This document shows positions 1 to 11,486 of a DNA stretch of 64,000 nucleotides, one piece after another. Each line of letters begins with the position of its first letter. Position 1 is the stretch's first letter. Source of the DNA: Emydura subglobosa (Eukaryota; Chordata; Testudines; Chelidae); NCBI GenBank assembly GCA_007922225.1, contig ML680047.1, positions 211,686-275,685 of the forward strand, given 5' to 3'. The translations under genes were made by a program, and so were the position numbers. Below the pieces are notes generated by a model that did no database searches, was not told the DNA's origin, and saw only the letters and a program-made list of their open reading frames with translations.

Positions 1-1263
1 TTCACGACCTTGTAGCACTCCAGGAAGTATCCCAAGACCTACTTGGAAATCCTCTGGGTGAATATGGCTTGACCACATGATCTCTCTGCTGTGGTGATAA
101 GAAGTTTTAGTGATTTTCTGATGAATTTGGTTCTTTGTAGCTAGAATGCCAGGACACACCAGACATCAAGGGAGTAAAGTCTCTTGTCTTCAGCGGAAGC
201 ATGGGGTTTTGGCAAAAATACAGGTAAGTGTATTACTTGACTGATTTGGAAATCAGAAACAAATTTTGGGAAAAACTTGGGGTGTAGTCATAGAGAAACC
301 TTTTCTTTCTGGAAAAACGGTATAAGCAATGTCCGCCAGGATGGCTCCGAGCTCACTGACCCTCCTGGCTGAAGTAAAAGCCACTAAAAACACCACCTTC
401 CTGAACAGGTGGGTCATGGAACATGACACCATGGATTTAAAAGGCAGGCCTGTGAGCACTGACAGGACAAGATTAAGATCTCATTGAGGTGTGGGTTTGG
501 TCACTGGTGAGAAAGTCCTGAGTAGGCCTTTCATAAATTTGTAGCTGGATGAGTGAAGACAGAACATCCTTCTACTGGAGGGAGGAAGGTTCTGATCACT
601 GCTAGGGTGTACTTGCAGTGAACTAGGGTGTACTTGCAATAGAGTGATCTGAGGTCTTCAGGGACAGGAGATAGTCTAGCTGTTTTTGACAGTAATTTTC
701 CTCATCTAGAAAGGACTGAAATTCGGCTCTGTCCTCTGTGGGAAACTTGTCCATGAAGCTCACAAGCCTAAAATAGTTATTGAAATCGTATTTCGATAAC
801 AGAGCTTGTAGTCAGCGATACAAAATTGCAGGCGTGCAGAGGAGAAGACTTTGCTTCCCAGGAAGTCCCGTGTCTTAGAGCTCTTAGCTGTTTGGATGGC
901 TCTTTCTGTGGCTGCCTGTACCGCCAGTGAGTTGGGGGCAGGATGGGAGAACAAAAATTCAGCTCCCTTGGCAGTACCAAAAATATCTCCTCAGCTCCTT
1001 TCACTGTACAGGCACAGGATGCTGCATGCACCATACCATTCTGGTCAGTTCTAGTATGGCCTCATTGATTAGAAGGGCCACCTCACTCTGTCCCTGAGAT
1101 TGCAAGATATCCAGGGACCAGCACTGAGGGTCCTGGACCTTCACTTGTGGGATTTGAAGGTCATTGGCAACTCTTTGCAGTAGCTCCTGGTACTGCCGAA
1201 GGTCATCTGGAGATGGTGAGGAAGGAGTGACTTCTTCATCCGGAGATGATGACAAGACACCCT
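1..1263 (-). mobile_element. DIRS-like retroelement relic, 3' part (recombinase plus gag end)
   Basis: This is minus-strand degraded DIRS sequence that continues beyond the window edge. Around 253-459 it encodes a tyrosine-recombinase segment containing FLVAFTSARRVSELGAI, where ARRVSEL carries the catalytic arginine of the family. At about 660-1255 it encodes the C-terminal gag region (for example SSARLQFCIADYKLCYRNTI and SSPDEEVTPSSPSPDDLRQY), homologous to the gag of the intact copy at 17.6-23.7 kb. Reverse transcriptase and RNase H, which should lie between gag and recombinase, are absent. An internal deletion near 600-660 is implied, where a short duplicated 'actagggtgtacttgca' motif sits. 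It is broken by a CR1 at 1264-1800 and continues at 1801. Confidence 0.75.
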
Positions 1264-1800
1264 TTGAAGCTGATTACGCTTCAACTGTAGTATTGTGTCC
1301 AGTTCTGGGTGCCACATTTCAGGAAAAATGTGGACAAATTAGAGGAAGTCCAGAGAAGAGCAACAAAAATGATGAAGGTCTAGAAAACACGACCTATGAG
1401 GGAAGATTGAAATAAAATTGGGTTCGTTTAGTCTGGAGAAGAGAAGACAGGAGACATGATAACAGTTTTCAAGTACATAAAAGGTTGTTACAAGGAGGAG
1501 GTAGAAAAACTGTTCTCTTTAACCTCTGAGGATAGGACAAGAAGCAATGGGCTTAAATTGCACCAAGAGCGGTTTAAGTTGGACATTAGGAAAAGCTTCC
1601 TAATTGTCGGGGTAGTTAAGCACTGGAATAAATTGCCTAGGGAGGTTGTGGAATCTCCATTATTGGAGATTTTTAAGAGCAGGTTATACAAACACCTGTC
1701 AGGGATGGTCTAGATAATACTTAGTCCTGCCATAAGCCCAGGGAACTGGACTAGATGACCTCTCGAGGTCTCTTCCAGTCCTACAATTCAATGATTGGAA
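1264..1800 (+). mobile_element. CR1 LINE 3' end inserted in DIRS relic
   Basis: This is a 5'-truncated CR1 on the plus strand. The ORF at 1456-1713 reads [20 protein letters not shown] and later [20 protein letters not shown]. This is the conserved C-terminus of CR1 ORF2, followed by the typical 3' UTR 'gactagatgacctctcgaggtctcttccagtcctac'. DIRS gag sequence flanks it on both sides, so it is younger than the DIRS relic. Substitutions and stops show that it is dead. Confidence 0.85.
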
Positions 1801-3100
1801 CCTGCGGATCTGGATTCACTTCTCCTTGCACACTGATGGATCTGAGTGGCAGGAGGGAAAGTAGTGGTACAATTCTTGAGAAAGGCCCAGATGCCTGCCA
1901 TAAAGATCCCACAGACCCCAATAAGGCCAAAAAGAGGGACCGATTGGTTGTGGGGGACCCCCAGAGAATTGGTACCAGTGGTCCCTAGGGAGGGGAGTAT
2001 ACCCAAAGGAATAGCGAGTGTGACTCCCTGAATGTCTGTGAGGGTTGGACTGTCTCTGCAAAGATACTGGAGTGGCTCTGACTCATGAGAGTTCAAAAAA
2101 CTGCTCCACTGGTAGCAGCAGGACTGTCAGTACTGGATCACTCCTGGCCAGATGGTTGGTGGTGGGATGGGTCCCGGGACATCAATGTAGAATCCTCCTG
2201 CTGAGTCCCTCAGGAAGGCCAGGACAGACAGAAGTGGAGATTATGGACAAGGAAGGAATATATCTTCCAGTGTATGTAAGTCTCAATAAGCCTGGGTGTC
2301 CGAGGGGTTCTGGCAGTCAAGTCTGATGGACCCGGTGCATCTATGGCATCTGGATGGTCCTTAGACGAATGAGGTGGTCCTGACAATGGGTCCAGACCAG
2401 TGCTTGTAGACGGAGCTGGCTAATGTTGGTCCTTACACTTCAGTAGTGAGGTGACCATCAGAACTAGTAGATCTTTCTTTTTATGTATTTTGCCTTCCAG
2501 TCTGGGGTTTTTAGTGGATCTGGTTCCTTAGGTTCTTTGTGCAATATCTCACCCAATCTGGAGAGACTCAGGGAGGGAGTGTGTCTCTTATGGACAGTCC
2601 TCAATGGGGATCTGTCCTCATGCTCATGAGAGTGACCTCTGCCCTCATGGGGAGCCCTAGAAGAAGAGTCTTTGGGCTTAAGCATTGGAGGCTCCAGTCC
2701 CTGGCACGTGCTTGGAGAGACACTGAAGGTTAGTTAAAGCCAGCATACAGCACGAGGAGGGGAAATCTCCCTGTCTTGGATTGGAGAGGGGCCTCAGTTT
2801 TCTCCATCAGGTGCTTTCTCAGGTGAAGCTTAACCAACTATTAAGCTAAGAAATAAAACTATTTACAGATGTCTTTACAGGCTGTACAATGAATTGAAGG
2901 AGGACACAAAATTCCAACTCAAGCCATGAGGCAGTAAGAAGGAACTGGAGAGGCCTCAACCCACATAGCCTCTTATACCCTTGATCAGGAGCACAAGGCG
3001 ATCTACAGCATATGTGCGAGTCAACGGACATTACTTGGAAGAATTTCCAGACTCAGTCACATGGCGCACATGTGTACCTCCATGTGGAATACACATAGAG
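1801..3100 (-). mobile_element. DIRS-like relic, gag and terminal region
   Basis: This continues the DIRS relic from position 1. It holds broken gag reading frames on the minus strand (2464-2685 contains a Ser/Arg/His-rich segment typical of the middle of DIRS gag). At about 2,820-3,100 it holds the 5' untranslated and inverted-terminal region, recognisable from the 'catgtgtacctccatgtgg' motif and the following 'accatcactcaaag'. No intact frame remains. Confidence 0.6.
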
Positions 3101-3104
3101 ACCA

Positions 3105-3237
3105 TCACTCAAAGGCCAACTGGATCACCTTTATCCATGTTTGCTGACACCCTTAAAGAATTCTAATAGATCGGTGAGGCATGATTTCCCTTTACAAAAG
3201 CCATATTGACTTCCCCAACAAATCGTGTTCATCTGTG
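3105..3237 (-). mobile_element. Older CR1/L3-like LINE RT fragment (left half)
   Basis: On the minus strand this reads as the reverse-transcriptase segment around the '..GKSxLTDLLEF.KGVxKHVDKGDPV' motif, with many substitutions and stops. It continues at 4,259-4,450 on the other side of a younger CR1. The two halves join without loss at the 9-bp duplication tctgatcat. Confidence 0.65.
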
Positions 3238-4258
3238 TCTGATCATAGAATCATAGAGTTGGAAGGGACCTCAGGAGGTCATCTAGTCCAACCCCCTGCT
3301 CAAAGCAGGACTAACCTCAGCTATATCATCCCAACCAGGGCTTTGTCAAGCCTCAGCTTAAAAACCTGTAAGGATGGAGATTCCACCACCTCCCTAGGTA
3401 ACCCATTCCAATGCTTCACCACCCTCCTAGTAAAAAACTTTTTCCTAATGTCCAACCTAGACCTCCCCCCCTGCAACTTGAGACCGTTTCTCCTTGTTCT
3501 GTCATCTGCCACCACCGAGAACAGCCTAGCCCCATCCTCCCTGGAACCCCCTTTCAGGTAGTTAAAAGCTGCTATCAAATCCCCCCTCACTCTTCTCTTT
3601 TGCAGACTAAACAAGCCCAGTTCCCTCAGCCTCTCCTCATAAGTCCTGTGCTCCAGCCCCCTAATCATTTTGGTTGCCCTCCACTGCACTCTCTCCAAAT
3701 TGTCCACATCTTTTTTGTAGTGGGGGGCCCAAAACTGGACACAGTATTCTAAATGCGGCCTCACCAATGCCGAATAGAGGGGAATAATCACTTCCCGTGA
3801 CCTGCTGGCAATGCCCCTCCTAATGCAGCCCAATATTCCATTAGCCTTCTTGACAACCAGGGCACACTGCTGACTCATATCCAGCTTTTTATCCACCGTT
3901 ACCCCCAGGTCCTTTTCTGCAGAGCTGCTGCCCAGCTCGTCGGTCCCCAGTCTATAGCTGTGCATGGGATTCTTCCTTCCTAAGTGGAGGACTCTGCACT
4001 TGTCCTTGTTGAACCTCATTAGATTTCTTTTGGCCCAATCCTCCAGTTTGTTTAGGTCACTCTGTATCCTATCCCTACCCTCCAGGGTATCTACCACTCC
4101 CCCCAGCTTAGTGTCGTCCGCAAACTTGCTGAGGGTGCAATCTACCCCATCCTCCAGATCATTAATAAAGATGTTGAACAAAACCGGCCCCAGGACTGAC
4201 CCCTGGGGAACTCCACTTGTGACCGGTTACCAGCTAGACATGGAGCCATTCTGATCAT
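3238..4258 (-). mobile_element. CR1 LINE, 5'-truncated, with 9-bp target duplication
   Basis: A 1-kb CR1 on the minus strand with a long, nearly intact C-terminal ORF2 frame (3321-4181, 286 codons). It starts [20 protein letters not shown] and includes the FADDTKLGG active-site block (F-A-D-D). It runs through the thumb/connection segment ([20 protein letters not shown]) to the characteristic [18 protein letters not shown] end. The 3' end at about 3,247 carries the CR1 tail repeat, atcatagaat on the plus strand. It is flanked by tctgatcat at 3238-3246 and 4250-4258, probably the target-site duplication, although the left copy overlaps the terminal repeat. The endonuclease and early RT are missing, so it cannot move by itself. 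Confidence 0.92.
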
Positions 4259-4450
4259 TCTGTTCTTTACTATAGTTTCAACTAATCTGACTGGCACTGA
4301 AGTTAGGCTCACTAGCCTGTAATAACTTGACTCAGCTCTTCATTTTGAATAATTACAAGTTATGACTATTTCAAAGATGTCTGTTTCACGTTTTGGCCTA
4401 CCATGCTAGGTCTTTGCCAAAACACTGGCTAGAGCCCCAGCCCTAGAGGG
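4259..4450 (-). mobile_element. Older CR1/L3-like LINE RT fragment (right half)
   Basis: This is the upstream half of the RT fragment at 3105-3237. On the minus strand it reads like the 'VSLTSVPxxLVETIVKNRMI' segment of CR1-group reverse transcriptases. It is degraded and has no open frame. Confidence 0.6.
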
Positions 4451-5636
4451 AATTTCACAAAAACACTATTAGCTTCAGGGACCTCTTCTTCGAGGCTTTC
4501 TGTGCACACAACATCAAAGTTACAGGAAGTATTGGGCTAGGCCATTCACCAGACAACAGGCTGCTTGAGGTGCTATTCTGAAGAAGATCCCATATCCACA
4601 TGCAACATGATTCTCCCTATGACAATACAATCACCAGTCATGTCTGGTGGGGACCCAAACCTCCCAAGAAACCCTTCCCTTCTCTCAGCTTTTGCACAGA
4701 GCCAGGGCTGAAGGAACACAGTCCCTCCCTCCCCCACTCAGCTGCCCTGCAGGGCACAACCCAAGATATTCAGCTTGTCCCTTCCTCCTCAGTTAGCTCA
4801 CAAAGCCTGCCCTGAAAGATGCCAGCTCCTCCCTCATTCTGCTGTTTCTCTCCATCTGTCAGGAACCTTGCCAGCCCCCTCTCCCCCGCCCCACACTCAC
4901 AAGTGGGGTCTCAGCAATCTAAAAATTCACTTCCTACTGTTTTATCCAGTCTGGCATCTTGAAGGCAAATACTCTAGGTGGATGTGGCCAGGGGGAGACT
5001 CTGCCCCTTTACACCATCTCCTGAATTCTAGCAGCCTCAAGCACATCCTGGGACTTGTATCAACCCACCCCAAGAGGTAGTTGTAAAGCAAAGGCACATT
5101 GACCTTGTGGGGTTTTCTCCCTCTGCTCAGATGGTCAGTCTTTTCGTGGGGGGCTGAAGCCCCCCTTCTAGACAACCTCTTTCAGTGAACCAGCTGCAGA
5201 GAGGAGAAACACACTGCCAGCCAGATTGTATGGTTGTATAATGTCTCTGCCTCATCTTCCAGGAATGGGCCCTCCCCACCCGGGAATAACCCAGCAACGC
5301 TGCTTTGCCCCTACTGTAGCTCAACGGGGATCCTCAATGGCTCCTTTCATTCTCCCAATCTTGCTTGACTTTTGCCCAGCTTGCACCATTCAACACACTG
5401 AAATGTCAAAGCTCAGAATGGTAATGAGCCTATTACACAATAAGAACTTCCTGGCAGCTCCATGCCCCTCTGTTCCCAGAATTATATCTGGGATTAGCTG
5501 GACACAGTACTTAAGAGGCCCAGGGAGGGGAATGGATTTGGCAGGTCAATGCAGAGAGCCTAACTGATAGTGATGGATCTGAAGGAAGCACTGTGCTTGT
5601 TCCATCAGAAATAGCGAATGGAATTGTTTTCTCTCT
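4451..5636. other. Intron sequence, no recognised feature
   Basis: There are short chance ORFs only and pyrimidine-rich stretches at about 4,700-4,900. I see no exon, RNA gene or named repeat here. Confidence 0.5.
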
Positions 5637-5876
5637 AAGGCCCTGTCTACACTTACCTGTGAGATTCGGCGGCAATTGACGGGAGTTAGGCATAGTAAGC
5701 AAAAAAACTTGCATAACTCCCGTCGACTGCTGAGATTCTCTTCTGCGCTCTGTCTGCACTGCGCTACTCTTGTAGCTGGTCTTAGTATGTCGATTTCTGG
5801 ATCGAATGAGCGGGTCTGCACTGACTGCTCAGTTGATCCAGAGAAATCAATCTGACGGCAGTGTAGCCGTAGCCTA
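5637..5876. mobile_element. GTCTACAC-type MITE
   Basis: This is a roughly 240-bp non-coding element with imperfect terminal inverted repeats. The left end is ggccctgtctacactta and the right end reads, in reverse complement, ttaggctacggctacactg. An internal foldback pairs acgggagttaggca (about 5,680) with tgcataactcccgt (about 5,711). It is a non-autonomous DNA transposon. The superfamily cannot be assigned from the sequence alone. Confidence 0.6.
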
Positions 5877-6908
5877 AGTGTCCAATCACTGCCTTTCATA
5901 GGTATAGTCAACAAAGGGGCGTAAACAAGCAAGTATGGCTACCACAGCACTGAATGGGTAAAAAGTTCTGCCCAAGGAGTATGCCTTTTTGTAATCTGCA
6001 TCGCCACATGTTATTGTTCTGAACTGCCTGGGGCTCCCTTTGGTATTCTCAGCCTTCCCTGGAGCATTGCAAGTGTTGCTTTGCTGTAGCATGATGCTCA
6101 CTCATTCCCAGTAATACTGCTCTGTGTTTATGGTCAGTAGCAACACAGGACACTGTTTTCAAACAAAAGTCACCTAGGAACGTGTAAAAACAGCAGCTGT
6201 GTCCTCAGATGACTAGCTCCCTAAGATTGAATGACCTACAGCACCATGCAGTTATAAAAGTTAATAGACACCATGATGTTATGAAACACAGACACAACAA
6301 CATTATGGCTCAAGCACTACACTGTTAGTCTCAGATATGTCATGTCTATTACTAACGCATTTGTTAAAAGTTATGCCTGAATACTGGTTGTACTGGTGAA
6401 CAGGAAGATCGTCCTGAAGGAAAGGGCATGCGGCACTGAACTAATCTGCAGTGTGTACTCATCAGTCAGGTCTGAGCCTACTCACTCAGACCCAAATGGA
6501 GAGTTCTCCACAGCTCAGTTACTGTTCTCGCAAGACGCCAGGGTCTGTCTCTCCTGTGTCCAAGCCCAGCTCCTCACTAACAGTACCCAGTCACAGATTT
6601 GATTTTGACATGAATTTCTCTGTTTACCTCTTCCCCACTCAGTTCCACATAGCTTTTCATTGCCTACACTGTCTAGAGTCCCTGAAAAACCACACAATCC
6701 TCATTCTCTGGGAAGAGGACACCTTCGCCTCCCTTCTTCCTCCCACAGAGCACGCAATATTCCATCAAACAGCCATTTTGCAGGTCTCAGAGTGTTGCTC
6801 ACTTCTTCCCTTTAAAATTCACGAATGCTGCCACCTTGGGGCAATATCCACAAAGTGACACTGAAACAGAGCAAATGATTGCAAGTAAACAGGAAGCTGC
6901 ACACTCAC
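5877..6908. other. Intron 3' of exon 11, no recognised feature
   Basis: This is the start of the intron after coding exon 11. I searched both strands for the next myosin exon (DSLAMALY segment) and did not see it. No repeat that I can name is present. Confidence 0.5.
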
Positions 6909-7027
6909 CTGCTCCACAGTGAGAGGGGAACTGATCTCTTCTCCACGTAGAATCATGGATCTTTGAGTCAACACCTCAGACAGCTGGAAGGCATCTAAGC
7001 CCAAGAGGTCACTGGCATTGTTCAGTA
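6909..7027 (-). CDS. MYO10-like myosin motor, coding exon 11 (last visible)
   Basis: This 119-nt exon completes a Val codon and encodes VLNNASDLLGLDAFQLSEVL, then TQRSMILRGEEISSPLTVEQ. 'LTQRSMxLRGEEI..PL' is the myosin X form of the segment after the upper-50K helices. The acceptor is TGTCCTAG and the donor GTGAGT, and the exon ends in phase 0. The next exon should encode the 'DSLAMALY' helix and relay region. I could not find it in the 6.9 kb that remain below, so the rest of the motor, the IQ motifs and any PH-MyTH4-FERM tail lie outside the window. Confidence 0.94.
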
Positions 7028-7639
7028 CTAGGACAGAAGAACAGTAATTTTATTTGCCCACGTTCACCTCAGCAACAATGGCTTTCACTGTTTCTTTGTT
7101 CACAAGGAAATCACCCACTGAGACTCAATTTAGGACCCCAGGTACATTGCCTGCAGACAAAGTTTGAAGCACTAGCATCGTATTTGCCTTTTGGGCACAT
7201 TAATGAGAGTTAAAGCCAGTTGACAATGTACTGAAGGTTCCCCTCACTCAAAGCACCAGACTCAGCATTCGCTCCATACAGGAGTCAGACATTTGTATAT
7301 AACTGAGCATCTTTAATGGTAAGAGAAAGGACAAACAATATTGATCAAAATCCAGCCCCAATGAGCCATTTAGGGTGCCTCTCCTATCCATATGGAAGAA
7401 CAGTATGAGATTGGAAAGGCTAGGTGCAGACACATCCAGGAGATGCTGGACAAAGATTATATCTCAGGGTTTTCATCCCAGCAAAATACCTTAAAAAGCA
7501 AACCAGTCAGACAGGAAAATGTCAGTAAATGGCCAGCTCAAAGCGAAAGGATCCAAAAAGGAATTATGTAATTAATGAACCAGATGTATGGCATTTTATG
7601 TAGTGCTAGATTCTGAACCAGAATGTCATGAAGTACTCG

Positions 7640-8082
7640 GGCCTGGATCCACAAAGGGACTTAGTTGTTGCAACATCTAACTTTCAAGTGCCTAGAAAAT
7701 CATTGGAACATTGTGATCCAAAAAGTCTGAGTTAAGTGCCTGGTCTCCTATATAATGAATGGGGAAAGAGAGGCATGGGCACCTCAGAAGGGGATCCACA
7801 GAAGCCAAAATTCTAGGCAGGGATAGGGAGCTGCCTAAGCTAGCCAATAGAAGACGCCAATGAGAGTGGAGTGTGCTAAGCTCCCCCTCACCCTCGAGTT
7901 CAGAGCCTAAGTCAGGCTACAAGGAGGCATCTACCTAGGCTTGGGAGACACAGCGAGGAACCCCTCTCCTGAGTCAGGTGGCTTAGGGGCCTAAGTTGTT
8001 TCTAGCGAGAATGAATTCGGTATCTGCCGAGTCTTACACACAACAGTCAAGGGGTGCAGGGAACTTCTTCCTAACATTTAGC
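7640..8082. repeat. Probable interspersed repeat, unclassified
   Basis: The sequence contains 'gcctggatccacaaagggacttag' and repeated 'gcctaag/cctaggc' motifs (7,840-8,000). This pattern is common in dispersed sauropsid repeats. It has no coding content, and the family name and strand are unknown. Confidence 0.35.
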
Positions 8083-8084
8083 CC

Positions 8085-8199
8085 AGTGGTTAGGATACTC
8101 ACCTGGGAAATGGAAGACCCATAGCTGAAGTCCCCCCTCTGTCTGAAGAGAAGGGATTTGAATAAGAATTCCCACCCCTCAGGTGAGGGCTTAACCACT
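8085..8199. repeat. Foldback repeat with tRNA-like motif
   Basis: An inverted pair brackets about 65 bp: agtggttaggatactcacctggg (8085-8107) and its imperfect complement at 8176-8199 (cccctcaggtgagggcttaaccact). The left arm resembles a tRNA A-box region. I interpret it as a foldback or SINE-like repeat rather than a tRNA gene, because no cloverleaf with a B box could be drawn. Confidence 0.45.
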
Positions 8200-8220
8200 G
8201 AACTACAGAATGATTCTCAC

Positions 8221-8241
8221 TCTCTCTCTCTCTCTCTCTCT
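8221..8241. repeat. (TC)n microsatellite
   Basis: This is an uninterrupted TC dinucleotide run of about 21 bases, directly after the foldback repeat. Confidence 0.95.
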
Positions 8242-8389
8242 GAACCAATTGCTATTTAATTATTTAATGATTTAATTAAAGTTGAACAACTTCAATAGGA
8301 GTGATAAGTGGAAGGATTTCTTTAGGAATGGACAACTCCTAAAAGAGATGTAGCTGATGTAGTTAAAAAAAGAAAAGAATCCAGTGCAG

Positions 8390-8760
8390 CCAAGAAAAAC
8401 ATTCAATCTTTATTTTAAAATTGTCCGTGATGAAGAATCCACCAAGACTGTTGGTAAGTTGTCCAAATGCTTAATTACTCTCACTGATAAAGATTTGTCT
8501 TATTTCCAGTCTGAATTCATCTAGCTTCAACTTCCAGCCATTGGATCTTGTTATACCTTTTCTCTGCTAGCCTGAAGAGCCCATTATCAAATATTTGTTC
8601 CCCATGTTGATACTTCTAAATTACAGTGAAGTCACCTCTTGTCCTTCTCCTTGTTAAGGTGAATAAATTGAGCTCTTTGAGTCTGTCACTATAAGGCATG
8701 TTTTCTAATCCTTTAATCATTCTTAAGGTTAAGATTTTGTCAAGGTTCTTTTTTACTAAA
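8390..8760 (-). mobile_element. Old CR1 LINE 3' fragment
   Basis: Reversed, this resembles the CR1 ORF2 C-terminal region. The nucleotide pattern 'ccagccattggatcttgttatacctttt...gcctgaagagccc' recurs at 28.8, 41.6 and 56.7 kb in this window. It is heavily mutated with no open frame. Confidence 0.65.
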
Positions 8761-8945
8761 AAGTCATGGAGAGATCACAGGCAATAAACAAAAATTCACA
8801 GAAGCCAAGACCTCTCCCTGATTTTTACTAAAAATATCTGACAAAATGGGGCTAACAGGGCGGAGGAGATGAGAGCAGAAGGGCAGTGTGTCGTCCCCCC
8901 ACAGTTTGCAGAGGCAGTGAGCTGTGGGCCAGAACTGGGTGCCTT
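8761..8945. mobile_element. MITE fragment resembling the element at 51.7 kb
   Basis: It contains 'gtcatggagagatcacagg' and 'atttttactaaaaatatc', which also occur in the better-preserved inverted-repeat element at 51,733-52,027. Only part is present before it meets the Gypsy relic. Confidence 0.4.
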
Positions 8946-9109
8946 GACTAGGCATTAGGCTTGTCTCACCTGCTCCTTGGAGAGAGTATCCCTGAGCAGG
9001 GATTAGATTCCAGTGGGTCTTTGGGGTCTCAACTCTGGTTCGGGGGGATATGGAGTTACCAGCAACTCATCTTGCTTGTGCCAGGGTGTCTCGAAGTCAC
9101 CGTCACAGG

Positions 9110-10004
9110 TGGTCTAATTGTACCCTTGTGTTTGGGCCTCGTAGGCAATCCCGAGGTTCTCATGCAAGGGCCCCTGCCTAGACAAGGTGTTCTTGCAGCC
9201 TGAATACATACTGGAGCACCCCTCAGTGTAGGATAGGGTCTGTTCCCATGTCTCCAGCATTAAGTCCATCAGGCCCTGGGGCTGACGGCCATATAGGAGC
9301 TCAAAGGATGAGAAGCACGTGGACGGACGCCTGAGGTACCTCATGCAGAGCTAGCAATAGGGGGGAAAGAGTTGATCTCAATAATCCTCCGGGAGTTGAT
9401 CCTCTGGGAGGAACGTTCGAAGCATGTTCTTGACGGTCCAGTTGAACTGCTCCACTAGTCCATCGGTTTGTGAATGATACATAGGTGTCCAGAGCTTCCT
9501 GATCCCGAGGACGGCACAAACCTCCCATAGGAGTCGGGAGGTAAAATTTGTCCCCTCATCAGAAAGTAACTCCTGGGGCAGTCCAACTCGAGCAAAGATC
9601 TCTGCTGCCACAATGCAGGAGGTAGCACTCCTCGGGGGACAGCCTCTGGGAACCGAGTGACATAGTCCAGGACTACCAGGATGTACTGATAGCCAGCAGG
9701 GCTCTTTGGGGGAGGCCCTACCAAGTCTCTGAACACCAGTTCTAAGGGCATCCCCACTAATGGGAGAGGGACCGGGGGCCCTAGATACGCCGGAGGGTGC
9801 CACTAACTGACATTCTGGACAGGAGGCGCAATTGTCCTTCATGTCTCGGTATACGACTGGCCAAAAAAACCAACAGACAGGACCTGGGCCTGCATCTTTT
9901 CCAGCCCTAGGTGACCGGCTGCCAAGATGTCGTGCACCAGCTGGAGCACAACTAGCCTGTGGCACCACGGAATGAGTAGCTGTGACCGGGGATTGTAGGT
10001 CCAA
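9110..10004 (-). pseudogene. Gypsy integrase remnant
   Basis: Two overlapping minus-strand frames (10004-9378 and 9757-9455, then 9344-9114) together cover the zinc-binding domain, the catalytic core and the C-terminal 'ELLYGRQPQGLMDL' segment of a Ty3/Gypsy integrase. The core aspartates and glutamate are still recognisable, but at least two frameshifts separate them. It is not functional. Confidence 0.8.
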
Positions 10005-11030
10005 GGGTACAGCTCAACCCAGTATAGTCAATCCAGGGTAAGCTCGAAATGTGGCCACTGCTTGGCCCTCCGGGCATCCACCATGACCCCATCCATGCAG
10101 GCCAGTGCTCATAGGTGTGTTTCAGGGTGTTGTCCTTCCTTTGGTCCCAGCAAAAGTCCGTCCCCAGTCCCAGATTCAGGTTCCCCTACTCCGTCTGGGG
10201 GGTTGTCTGGTCCTGTTCCTTGGTCGGTTATCCTGGCAGGAGTAGCAGGTCTTCGGGATTCAATCTGGCAGTCGCAGCCAGCCCCCCTTTGGGATCTGTC
10301 TTGTCGGTCTCGGTCATCCGTTCCTTGGGGTCCCCTTCTTCTAAACTGAGTTGGGGGAACAGGCTCTGGGGCCATAGGTCCTAGAGAAGTTGGGGGAATT
10401 CCAGCCAGTCCCATCTGAGGATGATGGGGTAGGGTAGTTCTGTGGCCAATGCCACAGTCATCTCTTGGGTCACTCCAGCCACTGTGAGCGTCACTGGGGC
10501 TGTGGGGTAGATTCAGACATCCCTGTGTATACAGGGGAGCCGTATTTGACCAAGGCTCCATCATAGGCTGAGATCAATCAGCGACTCATCATGGTTCGTC
10601 TGCACCCCAAGTCAAGAAGGCCATCCATGGACCGGTGGCCAAGGCATACAGGGATGGTCACCTTGGCTGGCTGTGGCCGGTGGGCATGGTTTTCGGCGGT
10701 ATGGATTATTCATACAGGGAAGTCTATCATGGGACACTGCCTCTACAGGTACCCAAATTGTCCACATGCGAAGCAGGGTCCTATCCCTTAGGGTTCCGCC
10801 TGTGCCCCGTCACTGTGCCGGGGTTTGCAGGGGTCTTGCTTTGGGGTCTTCCGGCCCTCCGTTTGACCTATGGATGGCCCAGGAAGTCATGAGTTTGCAT
10901 TGTGGGCTAATTGGGGTTTAGGGCCATCCCCACAGGAGAGCAGCAGTCAGGCGGTTCTCTGGGGAGTGGAAGGCTGTCGTGTGAGGCTGGTCCCCAGGGC
11001 CCCAAGATCACCACAGGGCCTGCCAAGCTT

Positions 11031-11486
11031 TCAGCTGCCAGGAAGTCCTCCATGAAATGCACAGCAGCCCTCAAAGTGGTAGGATGGTGCCTCATAACCC
11101 AGGTACAGCCTTGGGCAGGGTGGATGTGCAGAAACTGCTCTACCAGGACTTGTTTGGCAAACTGAATGGCAGCCCATTGGTACGGCCAACGACATCATGC
11201 ATTCTTCAGCTGCTGTGCCACAACTCACGGTCGGGTGCCTACCGAGTAGGTCTTCCCTGCAATGCCGAAACTTCTCCGGGGTAATATCCAGTATGTCCAA
11301 GATGGCCACCCTCACTGTGCAATAGTTACGTGCTCCCTCATCTGAGACGGCATGATACACCGCTTGAGCAGGTCCCATTAGATAGGAGACCAAGAGTGTA
11401 GCCCACTGTGCCAGGTCCCATCCTGCTGCAGAGGTGATACATTCAAAAGTCACCAGGAATGCCTTGGGGTCATCCCCCAGTCCCAT
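11031..11486 (-). pseudogene. Gypsy gag capsid remnant
   Basis: This minus-strand frame opens MGLGDDPKAFLVTFECITSA and continues AGWDLAQWATLLVSYLMGPA. It is a capsid-like alpha-helical domain of Ty3/Gypsy gag, the group from which vertebrate SCAN-type domains derive. The last third runs out of frame. Upstream, 11,487-11,711 is a Gln-rich, CAG-rich stretch of the same gag. Confidence 0.72.

Noticed and set aside
3321..4181. 286-codon minus-strand ORF as a host gene
   Set aside because: It is the C-terminal part of CR1 ORF2 with the CR1 3' tail. The upstream half of the protein is missing.
8085..8199. Functional tRNA gene
   Set aside because: Only an A-box-like motif is present. No acceptor stem, anticodon loop or B box can be assembled.
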